Shown here piece after piece: positions 1 to 11,046 of a stretch of 64,000 nt of DNA. How positions within the stretch are numbered: the first letter of the stretch is position 1; the number at the start of each line of letters is the position of its first letter. The notes beneath the pieces are model-generated. The model had not been told where the DNA came from. It did no database searches and worked only from the letters and a program-made list of their open reading frames with translations. Origin of the DNA: Scylla paramamosain (taxonomy: Eukaryota > Arthropoda > Malacostraca > Decapoda > Portunidae); contig NC_087197.1 of assembly GCF_035594125.1 (NCBI RefSeq), positions 8,292,110 to 8,356,109 on the forward strand, read 5' to 3'. Both the position numbers and the translations under genes were made by a program.

Positions 1-2958
1 AATTTCAAAAACACAAATAATATACCATTTTGGTAATGTTATTCTATTTCTTCATTTTGGTTGTTTTGCATCCATTTTAGCGTTTTCTACATAAAACACC
101 GAAAAGACACGTTTTCAGTAATTTTGTTTTGGATTCTCATATAGATTGACTTCCTTGGGTTTTATCGTGTTGGTTCCTAACATGCTGAAAAACACTCATA
201 AGACAGTTTTCTGGCAAAGACGTTTAATTTCCCCATATAGGTGGCTTTGCATGCACTTTAGGGGTTTGGTACATAACAGTCCGAAAAAAAAGCTAAATTT
301 AACTTTTTTGATAATGTCCTTATTTCATATAATTTCCTGAAAATTTCCCGAATTTTGGCACCTCGTTACCTGTGAAGATGAATAAGAATGAAAAAAAAAT
401 ATTGTATTTTTTTTTCTCAATAAAGAGTGTAATTTGTGGCTTTTAGCTTTTTCGTACTTAATGAATTTAAAAGCACTCATAATACACGTTTCTCGTCATG
501 TACTTTCATTTCCCAAAAATGGGGTTCTTTGCATGTATTTAAGCGTTTTTATTGGTAACATGATCAAAAACACTCAAAATACATGTTTTTCGTAATGTTA
601 TTCTGTTTCACCATAAAGTGTATTTTGCATGCATTTTAGCGTTTTGGTATATAACGAGCTCAAATACACTTAAAGGCAAGTTCTTGTTAAAAATTGGTTT
701 TATTCCAGTGTAATGTGATTGCCCTGCTTTTTAGTGCTTTATTGCCTAACACGCTCAAAAACACTCAAAAGACATTTTTCTGGTAATGTCATTTTTTTCC
801 CACATAAAGCTGGTTTCGCATGTAATTTAGGGTTTTGGTAACTAAGGATGTGAAAAGCACTCAAAATACACGCATTAAGTAAGATGGTTTTGTTTCTCAA
901 TTAAGAGTGTTGTTCCAGAGTTTCAGCATTTTGGAATGTAAGAAACTTCTCTATATACACAAGTTTTTGCGTTTTTTGCCTTGTAGTTCTTGTGAAACTA
1001 TAAAACACTCATTATACACGTTCCTCGTAATGTCCTTTTGCTTCCCAATATAGAGTGCTTTCCATCCATTTTCGTGTTTTTTGTAGGTAACAATTTCAAA
1101 AATGCTCAAAATATACCTTTTTGGTAATGTTATTTCATTTCTTCATATTGGTTGGTTTGCATCCGTTTTAGCGTTTTTCTACGTAAAACACCGATAAGAC
1201 ACGTTTTTAGTAATTTTGTTTTGGATTCCCATATAGATTGACTTCCATGTTATTTATCGTGTTGGTTCCTAACATGCTGAAAAACACTCATAAGACCGTT
1301 TTCTGGCAAAGACATTTAATTTCCCCATATATGTGGCTTTGCATGCACTTTACGGGTTTGGTACATAGCAGTCCGATAAAAGCTAAATTTAACTTTTTGG
1401 ATAATGTTTTTATTTCACATAATTTCCTGAATTTTGCCCGAATTTTGGCATCTCGGTACCTGTGAAGATGAATAAGAAAGAAAAAAAATATTGTATTTTT
1501 TTTATTTATTTATTGTTTCTCAATAAAGAGTGTTATTAGTGGCTTTTAGCTTTTTGGTAATTAATGAACTTAAAAACACTCATAATACACGTTTCTCGTA
1601 ATCTCCTTTCGTTTCCCAAAAATAGTGTTCTTTGCATGTATTTTAGCGTTTTTATTGGCAACATGATCAAAAACACTCAAAATACATGTTTTTGGTAAAG
1701 TTATTCTGTTTCACCATAAAGAGTGTTTTCAATGCGTTTTAGTGTTTTGGTATATAAGGAGCTCAAAAACACTTAAAGGCAAGTTCTTGGTAAAAATTCG
1801 TTTTCCTCCAATGTAATGTGATATCCCTCTTTTTTAGTGCTTTATTGCCTATCACGCTCAAAAACACTCAAAAGACACTTTTCTGGCAAAGTCATTTTTT
1901 TTATCCCACAAGTCTATTTTTGCATGCAATTTGGGGTTTTGGTAACTAAGAATGTGAAAAGCACTCAAAATACACGCATTTATTAAGGTTTTTCTGTTTC
2001 TCAATTAGGAGTGTTATACATGAGTTTTAGCATTTTTGTATCTAGGAAACCTCTCCATATACACGAGATTTTGCGTTTTTTCCCTTGTGGTTCTTTTGAA
2101 CTATAAAACACTCATGATACACTTTTCTTGCAATGTCCTTTTGTTTCCCAATATAGGGTGCTTTACATCAATTTTCGCGTTTTTTTTTGTAGGTAACAAG
2201 CTGAAAAACACTCAAAATATATCTTTTTAGTAACATTTTTCTTATTCTTGATATTGGTTGCTTTGCATCCGTTTTAGCGATTTTCTACGTAAAACACTGA
2301 GAAGACACGTTTTCAGTAACTTTGTTTTGGACTCCCATATAGAGTGAGTTCCATATTATTTATCATTTTGGTGCCTAACATGCTAAAAAACACTCAAAAC
2401 ACAGATTTCTGGTAAAGTCGTTTAATTTCCTCATATAGGAGGCTTTGCATGCACTTTAGGGTTTGGTACATAACAATCCGAAAAAAAAGCTGAAATTAAC
2501 TTTTTTGATAATATTTTTTTATTATATGATTGCCCTGAATTTTCCCAGAATTTTGGCATATCGGTACCTATGAATATGAATAACAAAAAAAAAATTCCTA
2601 TTTTTTTAATTTTTTTTTGTTTTTTATTTTCTAAATAAAGAGTGTTATTTGTGGGTTTTAGCTTTTTGGTACTTAAGGAACTTAAAAAACACTCATAATA
2701 CACGTTTCTCGTAATGTCCTTTTGTTTCCCAAACATAATGTTCTTTCCATGTATTTAAGCGTTTTTATAGATAACATGATCAAAAACACTCAAAATACAT
2801 GTTTTTGGTAATGTTATTCTGTTTCTCCATAAAGTTTGTTTTGCATGCGTTTTAGCGGTTTGGTATTTAAGCAGCTCAAAAACACTTAAAGGCAAGTTTT
2901 TGGTATAAATTAGTGTTATTCCAATGTAATATGTTTGCCCTGCTTTTTAGTACTTTGC

Positions 2959-2975
2959 ATTTTGGATACCAAAAT
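2959..2975. repeat. 7-bp-stem hairpin inserted in m8, copy 1
   Basis: ATTTTGG-ATA-CCAAAAT is a perfect inverted repeat. It lies in an m8 monomer that elsewhere reads GTGCTTTATTGCC, so it is a local insertion of about 18-20 bp. The same insertion occurs at 8,831-8,847, 14,695-14,711 and 20,544-20,560. It was not seen outside the superunits. Confidence 0.85.
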
Positions 2976-3232
2976 TGCCTATCACGCCGAAAAACACTTA
3001 AAAGACCCTTTTCTGGTAATGACATTTTTTTCTCACATAAAGGTTATTTCGCATGCAATTTGGGGTTTTGGTAACTGAGAATGTGAAAAGCACTCAAAAT
3101 ACACGCATTTAGTAAGGTTGTTCTGTTTCTCAGTTAAGAGTGTTATTCATGAGTTTCAGCATTTTGGTATCTAGGAACCTTCTCCATATACACGAGTTTT
3201 TGTGTTTTTTTGCCTTTTGGTTCTTTTGAACT

Positions 3233-3775
3233 ATAAAAAAAAAAACTCATAATACACATTTGCCAAAAACGTGTATTTTGAATGTTTTTCAGCTTATTTC
3301 GTACCAATACGCAAAAAATCATCCATTTCACCCTTTATAAGGTAAAGAGACGACATTCCCAGAAAAAATGTTATTTCGGGGCTTTTCAACGTTAGCACCA
3401 AAACTCTAAAGAGCATGGAAGACACTCTATATAAAAATCAAAACAACATTATCAAAATGGTGTCTTTTGAGTGTTTTTGAGCTTCTTACGTTCCAAAATG
3501 CTAAAACGCGTGCACAATAGCCTTTATCGGGAGACATTACCAAAAACGTATGATTTAAGCGTTTTCCAGCTTTTTAGAAACCAAAACGCCTAAATGAATG
3601 TGCTAATCACGTGATTCAGTATTTTATTACCAAAGAAGCTCAAAAACACTTATAATATACGTTTTTGGTAATGTTGTTCTGTTTTTTTATATTCTGTATA
3701 GATTGTTGTACCTAACATGAGGAAAAATCCCATTTGTTTGGTTAATTTGTGTGCATTTTGGCGTTCTTTTTTTTT
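3233..3775 (-). repeat. Divergent opposite-strand satellite block, superunit copy 1
   Basis: An island of strongly diverged monomers found only in the superunits. It enters after a degraded m11 start at ACTCATAATACACATTTGCC, where AATACAC is answered by GTGTATT about 13 bp later (a fold-back). It runs on the minus strand to about 3,625 through blocks such as GTGTCTTTTGAGTG and CCAAAATGCTAAAACGCGTG. It returns to plus near GAAGCTCAAAAACAC (about 3,628), followed by another degraded plus monomer to 3,775. Minus monomers are still about 95 bp apart. It contains the palindrome AATCACGTGATT. It looks like an old branch of the same family, trapped and carried along by amplification. Confidence 0.8.
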
Positions 3776-4271
3776 GGTTCTTTTAAAACTATAAAACACT
3801 CATTATACACGTTTCTCGTAATGTCCTTTTGTTTCCTAATATAGAGTGCTTTATATCCATTTTTGCATTTTTTTGTAGGTAACAAGCTCAAAAATACTCA
3901 AAATATATCTTTTTGGTAATGTTATTCTATTTCTTCATAAAGGTTGGTTTGCATCCGCTTTAGCGTTTTTCTACGTAAAACACTGAAAAGACACGTTTTC
4001 AGTAATTTTCTTTTGGATTCACATATTGACTGACTTCCATATTATTTATCGTTTTAGTGCCTAACATGCTGAAAAACACTGAAAAGACAGGTTTCTGGTA
4101 AAGTCGTTTAACTTCCCTATATAGGTGGCTTTGGATGCACTTTAGGGTTTGGTACATAACAATCCGAAAAAAAAGCTATAAATAACTCTTTTGGTAATGT
4201 TCTTTTTTCCACATAAATTCCCTGAAATTTGGCAGAATTTTGGCATCTCGGTACCTATAAGGATAAATAAC

Positions 4272-4302
4272 AAAAAAAAAAAATAAATAAATAAATAAAA
4301 AA
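4272..4302. repeat. Poly-A/(AAAT)n microsatellite in m5, copy 1
   Basis: An A-run followed by about four AAAT repeats at the m4/m5 boundary. Most HORs have an A-run then a T-rich or ATTT run here. The matching sites in the other superunits (10,144-10,170, 16,017-16,033 and 21,857-21,886) differ in repeat number, so this is the fastest-changing part of an otherwise near-identical unit. Confidence 0.85.
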
Positions 4303-4702
4303 TCCAATTTTTAAAATTTTTTGTTAATTATTTTTTTTTATCTAAATAAAGAGTGTTATTTGTGGGTTTTAGCTTTTAGGTACTGAAAAAAATAAAAAAA
4401 AACACTCATAATACACGTTTCTCGTAATGTCCTTTCGTTTCCCAAACATAAAGTTCTTTGCATGTATTTAAGCGTTTTTATAGATATCATGATCAAAAAC
4501 ACTCAAAATACATGTATTTGGTAATATTATTCTGTTTCTTTATAAAATGTATTTTGCATGCATTTTAGCGTTTTGGTATGTAAGGCGCTCAAAAACACTT
4601 AAAGGCAAGTTCTTGGTAAAATTTGGTTTTATTCCCATGTAATGTGATTGACCTTCCTTTTAGTGCTTTATTGCGTAACACGTTCAAAAACACTCAAAAG
4701 AC

Positions 4703-5183
4703 ATGCAAGGCCTCGCATATGAGGAAATTAAAGACCTTACCAGAAATCTGTCTTTTGAGTGTTTTTCAGCATGTTAGGCACCAAAACGATAAATAATAAA
4801 GAACTCACTCTATGTGGGAATCCAAAAGAAAATTACTGAAAACCTGTCTTCTCAGTGTTTTACGTAGAAAAACGCTAAAACTGATGCAAACCAACCCATA
4901 TCAAGAAGCAGAAAAACATTACCAAAAATGTATATTTTGAGTGTTTTTGAGCTTGTTACCTACAAAAAAATAAAACGCAAAAATTGATACAAAGCACTCT
5001 ATATTGGGAAACAAAGGGACATTGCAAGAAAAGTGTATAATGAATGTTTTATAGTTCAAAAAAACCACAAGGCAAAAAACGCAAAAACTCGTGTATATGG
5101 AGAAGTTTTCTAGATACCAAAATGCAGAAACTCGTGAATAACACTCTTAATTGAGAAACAGAACAACCTTACTAAATGCGTGT
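4703..5183 (-). repeat. Inverted five-monomer module, superunit copy 1
   Basis: A block of about 480 bp with reversed monomer order (m3, m2, m1, m11, m10b, m10) inside plus-oriented DNA. The left junction joins the first 20 or so bases of an m9 (CACTCAAAAGACA) to reversed m3 (TGCAAGGCCTCGCATATGAGG). The right junction joins reversed m10 (TTACTAAATGCGTGT) to m8 (CAAATACACCAAAAGGCAAG). Both flanks are m8-type sequence. The same two joins recur elsewhere, so this is one ancestral inversion event copied many times. Confidence 0.88.
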
Positions 5184-8100
5184 CAAATACACCAAAAGGC
5201 AAGTTCTTCTTAAAAGTTGGTTTTATTCCCATGTAATATGATTGCACTGCTTTTTAGTGCTTTATTGCCTAACACGCTCAAAAACACTCAAAGACACTTT
5301 TCTGGTAATATCATATTTTTCCCACATAAAGCTAGTTTCGCATGGAATTTGGGGTTTTGGTAACTAAGAATGTAAAAAAAACACTCAAAATACACGCATT
5401 TAGTAAGGTTGTTCTGTTTCTTGATTAAGACTGTTATTCATGAGTTTCAGAATTTTGGTATCTTAGAATCTTCTCCATACAGTCGAGTTTTTGCGTTGTT
5501 TGCCTTGTGATTCTGGTGAAACTATAAAACACTCATTATATACGCTTCTCGTTATGTCCTTTTTTTTCCTTATATAGAGTGCTTTGCATCCATTTTCGCG
5601 TTTTTTTTATGTAACAAGCTCAAAAACACACAAAATATACTTTTTTTGATAATGTTATTCTATTTATTTATATTAGTTGGTTTGCATCTGTTTTAGCGTT
5701 TTTCTACGTAAATCTTTTAAAACACACGTTTCCAGTAATTTTGTTTTAGATTTCCATATAGAGTGACTTTCATATTATTTATCGTTTTGGTGCCTAACAT
5801 GCTTTTTGGTGCCTTTTGCTTCCCAATATAGAGTGCTTTCCATCCATTTTCGCGTTTTTTGTAGGTAACAATTTCAAAAACACAAATAATATACCATTTT
5901 GGTAATGTTATTCTATTTCTTCATTTTGGTTGTTTTGCATCCATTTTAGCGTTTTCTACATAAAACACCGAAAAGACACGTTTTCAGTAATTTTGTTTTG
6001 GATTCTCATATAGATTGACTTCCTTGGGTTTTATCGTGTTGGTTCCTAACATGCTGAAAAACACTCATAAGACAGTTTTCTGGCAAAGACGTTTAATTTC
6101 CCCATATAGGTGGCTTTGCATGCACTTTAGGGGTTTGGTACATAACAGTCCGAAAAAAAAGCTAAATTTAACTTTTTTGATAATGTCCTTATTTCATATA
6201 ATTTCCTGAAAATTTCCCGAATTTTGGCACCTCGTTACCTGTGAAGATGAATAAGAATGAAAAAAAAATATTGTATTTTTTTTTCTCAATAAAGAGTGTA
6301 ATTTGTGGCTTTTAGCTTTTTCGTACTTAATGAATTTAAAAGCACTCATAATACACGTTTCTCGTCATGTCCTTTCATTTCCCAAAAATGGGGTTCTTTG
6401 CATGTATTTAAGCGTTTTTATTGGTAACATGATCAAAAACACTCAAAATACATGTTTTTCGTAATGTTATTCTGTTTCACCATAAAGTGTATTTTGCATG
6501 CATTTTAGCGTTTTGGTATATAACGAGCTCAAATACACTTAAAGGCAAGTTCTTGTTAAAAATTGGTTTTATTCCAGTGTAATGTGATTGCCCTGCTTTT
6601 TAGTGCTTTATTGCCTAACACGCTCAAAAACACTCAAAAGACATTTTTCTGGTAATGTCATTTTTTTCCCACATAAAGCTGGTTTCGCATGTAATTTAGG
6701 GTTTTGGTAACTAAGGATGTGAAAAGCACTCAAAATACACGCATTAAGTAAGATGGTTTTGTTTCTCAATTAAGAGTGTTGTTCCAGAGTTTCAGCATTT
6801 TGGAATGTAAGAAACTTCTCTATATACACAAGTTTTTGCGTTTTTTGCCTTGTAGTTCTTGTGAAACTATAAAACACTCATTATACACGTTCCTCGTAAT
6901 GTCCTTTTGCTTCCCAATATAGAGTGCTTTCCATCCATTTTCGTGTTTTTTGTAGGTAACAATTTCAAAAATGCTCAAAATATACCTTTTTGGTAATGTT
7001 ATTTCATTTCTTCATATTGGTTGGTTTGCATCCGTTTTAGCGTTTTTCTACGTAAAACACCGATAAGACACGTTTTTAGTAATTTTGTTTTGGATTCCCA
7101 TATAGATTGACTTCCATGTTATTTATCGTGTTGGTTCCTAACATGCTGAAAAACACTCATAAGACCGTTTTCTGGCAAAGACATTTAATTTCCCCATATA
7201 TGTGGCTTTGCATGCACTTTACGGGTTTGGTACATAGCAGTCCGATAAAAGCTAAATTTAACTTTTTGGATAATGTTTTTATTTCACATAATTTCCTGAA
7301 TTTTGCCCGAATTTTGGCATCTCGGTACCTGTGAAGATGAATAAGAAAGAAAAAAAATATTGTATTTTTTTTTATTTATTTATTGTTTCTCAATAAAGAG
7401 TGTTATTAGTGGCTTTTAGCTTTTTGGTAATTAATGAACTTAAAAACACTCATAATACACGTTTCTCGTAATCTCCTTTCGTTTCCCAAAAATAGTGTTC
7501 TTTGCATGTATTTTAGCGTTTTTATTGGCAACATGATCAAAAACACTCAAAATACATGTTTTTGGTAAAGTTATTCTGTTTCACCATAAAGAGTGTTTTC
7601 AATGCGTTTTAGTGTTTTGGTATATAAGGAGCTCAAAAACACTTAAAGGCAAGTTCTTGGTAAAAATTCGTTTTCCTCCAATGTAATGTGATATCCCTCT
7701 TTTTTAGTGCTTTATTGCCTATCACGCTCAAAAACACTCAAAAGACACTTTTCTGGCAAAGTCATTTTTTTTATCCCACAAGTCTATTTTTGCATGCAAT
7801 TTGGGGTTTTGGTAACTAAGAATGTGAAAAGCACTCAAAATACACGCATTTATTAAGGTTTTTCTGTTTCTCAATTAGGAGTGTTATACATGAGTTTTAG
7901 CATTTTTGTATCTAGGAAACCTCTCCATATACACGAGATTTTGCGTTTTTTCCCTTGTGGTTCTTTTGAACTATAAAACACTCATGATACACTTTTCTTG
8001 CAATGTCCTTTTGTTTCCCAATATAGGGTGCTTTACATCAATTTTCGCGTTTTTTTTTTGTAGGTAACAAGCTGAAAAACACTCAAAATATATCTTTTTA

Positions 8101-8830
8101 GTAACATTTTTCTTATTCTTGATATTGGTTGCTTTGCATCCGTTTTAGCGATTTTCTACGTAAAACACTGAGAAGACACGTTTTCAGTAACTTTGTTTTG
8201 GACTCCCATATAGAGTGAGTTCCATATTATTTATCATTTTGGTGCCTAACATGCTAAAAAACACTCAAAACACAGATTTCTGGTAAAGTCGTTTAATTTC
8301 CTCATATAGGAGGCTTTGCATGCACTTTAGGGTTTGGTACATAACAATCCGAAAAAAAAGCTGAAATTAACTTTTTTGATAATATTTTTTTATTATATGA
8401 TTGCCCTGAATTTTCCCAGAATTTTGGCATATCGGTACCTATGAATATGAATAACAAAAAAAAAATTCCTATTTTTTTTATTTTTTTTTTGTTTTTTATT
8501 TTCTAAATAAAGAGTGTTATTTGTGGGTTTTAGCTTTTTGGTACTTAAGGAACTTAAAAAACACTCATAATACACGTTTCTCGTAATGTCCTTTTGTTTC
8601 CCAAACATAATGTTCTTTCCATGTATTTAAGCGTTTTTATAGATAACATGATCAAAAACACTCAAAATACATGTTTTTGGTAATGTTATTCTGTTTCTCC
8701 ATAAAGTTTGTTTTGCATGCGTTTTAGCGGTTTGGTATTTAAGCAGCTCAAAAACACTTAAAGGCAAGTTTTTGGTATAAATTAGTGTTATTCCAATGTA
8801 ATATGTTTGCCCTGCTTTTTAGTACTTTGC

Positions 8831-8847
8831 ATTTTGGATACCAAAAT
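8831..8847. repeat. 7-bp-stem hairpin inserted in m8, copy 2
   Basis: Identical ATTTTGG-ATA-CCAAAAT inverted repeat in the second superunit. Confidence 0.85.
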
Positions 8848-9104
8848 TGCCTATCACGCCGAAAAACACTTAAAAGACCCTTTTCTGGTAATGACATTTT
8901 TTTCTCACATAAAGGTTATTTCGCATGCAATTTGGGGTTTTGGTAACTGAGAATGTGAAAAGCACTCAAAATACACGCATTTAGTAAGGTTGTTCTGTTT
9001 CTCAGTTAAGAGTGTTATTCATGAGTTTCAGCATTTTGGTATCTAGGAACCTTCTCCATATACACGAGTTTTTGTGTTTTTTTGCCTTTTGGTTCTTTTG
9101 AACT

Positions 9105-9647
9105 ATAAAAAAAAAACTCATAATACACATTTGCCAAAAACGTGTATTTTGAATGTTTTTCAGCTTATTTCGTACCAATACGCAAAAAATCATCCATTTC
9201 ACCCTTTATAAGGTAAAGAGACGACATTCCCAGAAAAAAATGTTATTTCGGGGCTTTTCAACGTTAGCACCAAAACTCTAAAGAGCATGGAAGACACTCT
9301 ATATAAAAATCAAAACAACATTATCAAAATGGTGTCTTTTGAGTGTTTTTGAGCTTCTTACGTTCCAAAATGCTAAAACGCGTGCACAATAGCCTTTATC
9401 GGGAGACATTACCAAAAACGTATGATTTAAGCGTTTTCCAGCTTTTTAGAAACCAAAACGCCTAAATGAATGTGCTAATCACGTGATTCAGTATTTTATT
9501 ACCAAAGAAGCTCAAAAACACTTATAATATACGTTTTTGGTAATGTTGTTCTGTTTTTTTATATTCTGTATAGATTGTTGTACCTAACATGAGGAAAAAT
9601 CCCATTTGTTTGGTTAATTTGTGTGCATTTTGGCGTTCTTTTTTTTT
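9105..9647 (-). repeat. Divergent opposite-strand satellite block, superunit copy 2
   Basis: Second copy of the diverged block, nearly unchanged from copy 1, including AATCACGTGATT and the fold-back near ATTTGCCAAAAAC. The near-identity shows it was amplified as part of the superunit rather than arising repeatedly. Confidence 0.8.
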
Positions 9648-10143
9648 GGTTCTTTTAAAACTATAAAACACTCATTATACACGTTTCTCGTAATGTCCTT
9701 TTGTTTCCTAATATAGAGTGCTTTATATCCATTTTTGCATTTTTTTGTAGGTAACAAGCTCAAAAATACTCAAAATATATCTTTTTGGTAATGTTATTCT
9801 ATTTCTTCATAAAGGTTGGTTTGCATCCGCTTTAGCGTTTTTCTACGTAAAACACTGAAAAGACACGTTTTCAGTAATTTTCTTTTGGATTCACATATTG
9901 ACTGACTTCCATATTATTTATCGTTTTAGTGCCTAACATGCTGAAAAACACTGAAAAGACAGGTTTCTGGTAAAGTCGTTTAACTTCCCTATATAGGTGG
10001 CTTTGGATGCACTTTAGGGTTTGGTACATAACAATCCGAAAAAAAAGCTATAAATAACTCTTTTGGTAATGTTCTTTTTTCCACATAAATTCCCTGAAAT
10101 TTGGCAGAATTTTGGCATCTCGGTACCTATAAGGATAAATAAC

Positions 10144-10170
10144 AAAAAAAAAAAATAAATAAATAAAAAA
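10144..10170. repeat. Poly-A/(AAAT)n microsatellite in m5, copy 2
   Basis: Same site as 4,272-4,302 in copy 1, with one fewer AAAT repeat. Confidence 0.85.
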
Positions 10171-10564
10171 TCCAATTTTTAAAATTTTTTGTTAATTATT
10201 TTTTTTATCTAAATAAAGAGTGTTATTTGTGGGTTTTAGCTTTTAGGTACTGAAAAAAAAAAAAACACTCATAATACACGTTTCTCGTAATGTCCTTTCG
10301 TTTCCCAAACATAAAGTTCTTTGCATGTATTTAAGCGTTTTTATAGATATCATGATCAAAAACACTCAAAATACATGTATTTGGTAATATTATTCTGTTT
10401 CTTTATAAAATGTATTTTGCATGCATTTTAGCGTTTTGGTATGTAAGGCGCTCAAAAACACTTAAAGGCAAGTTCTTGGTAAAATTTGGTTTTATTCCCA
10501 TGTAATGTGATTGACCTTCCTTTTAGTGCTTTATTGCGTAACACGTTCAAAAACACTCAAAAGA

Positions 10565-11046
10565 CATGCAAGGCCTCGCATATGAGGAAATTAAAGACCT
10601 TACCAGAAATCTGTCTTTTGAGTGTTTTTCAGCATGTTAGGCACCAAAACGATAAATAATAAAGAACTCACTCTATGTGGGAATCCAAAAGAAAATTACT
10701 GAAAACCTGTCTTCTCAGTGTTTTACGTAGAAAAACGCTAAAACTGATGCAAACCAACCCATATCAAGAAGCAGAAAAACATTACCAAAAATGTATATTT
10801 TGAGTGTTTTTGAGCTTGTTACCTACAAAAAAATAAAACGCAAAAATTGATACAAAGCACTCTATATTGGGAAACAAAGGGACATTGCAAGAAAAGTGTA
10901 TAATGAATGTTTTATAGTTCAAAAAAACCACAAGGCAAAAAACGCAAAAACTCGTGTATATGGAGAAGTTTTCTAGATACCAAAATGCAGAAACTCGTGA
11001 ATAACACTCTTAATTGAGAAACAGAACAACCTTACTAAATGCGTGT
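10565..11046 (-). repeat. Inverted five-monomer module, superunit copy 2
   Basis: Copy of the 4,703-5,183 module with the same junctions (AAAGACATGCAAGGCC on the left, AATGCGTGTCAAATACACC on the right). Confidence 0.88.

Larger units (their letters stand above)
1..5869 (+). repeat. Superunit copy 1 (complete)
   Basis: First full 5.87 kb unit, with the phase chosen from the window edge rather than any biological boundary. The layout is: a HOR with the marker TTGGGTTTTATCGTG (about 155), a HOR with CATGTTATTTATCGTG (about 1,245), a third HOR with CATATTATTTATC (about 2,350), the divergent block 3,233-3,775, plus-oriented monomers to 4,702, the inverted module 4,703-5,183, plus monomers from 5,184, and the m2/m11 shortcut junction near 5,801. 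Recurring short reading frames such as 146-340 and 1,238-1,465 arise because many monomers are about 96 bp and stay in frame; they are not credible genes. Confidence 0.95.

Noticed and set aside
146..340. 64-codon frame conserved in all four superunits (also 6,015, 11,878 and 17,727), with relatives at 40,282 and 60,191
   Set aside because: Conservation is explained by recent DNA duplication and by monomers near a multiple of 3 bp. The protein has no recognisable domain, and similar frames occur on both strands.
360..430. AATAAA polyadenylation signals and TATA-like elements
   Set aside because: They occur by chance throughout AT-rich sequence and recur with the HOR; there is no transcription unit to serve.
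2453..2466. Interstitial telomere
   Set aside because: Only about one and a half TTTAGGG units at each site, embedded in a monomer; not a telomeric tract. Kept only as a telobox-like observation.
3233..3775. Transposon insertion in the superunit
   Set aside because: No terminal repeats, target duplication or coding remnant was seen; the 95 bp satellite rhythm and the GTGTTTTTGAGC-type motif persist, so it is read as a diverged satellite.
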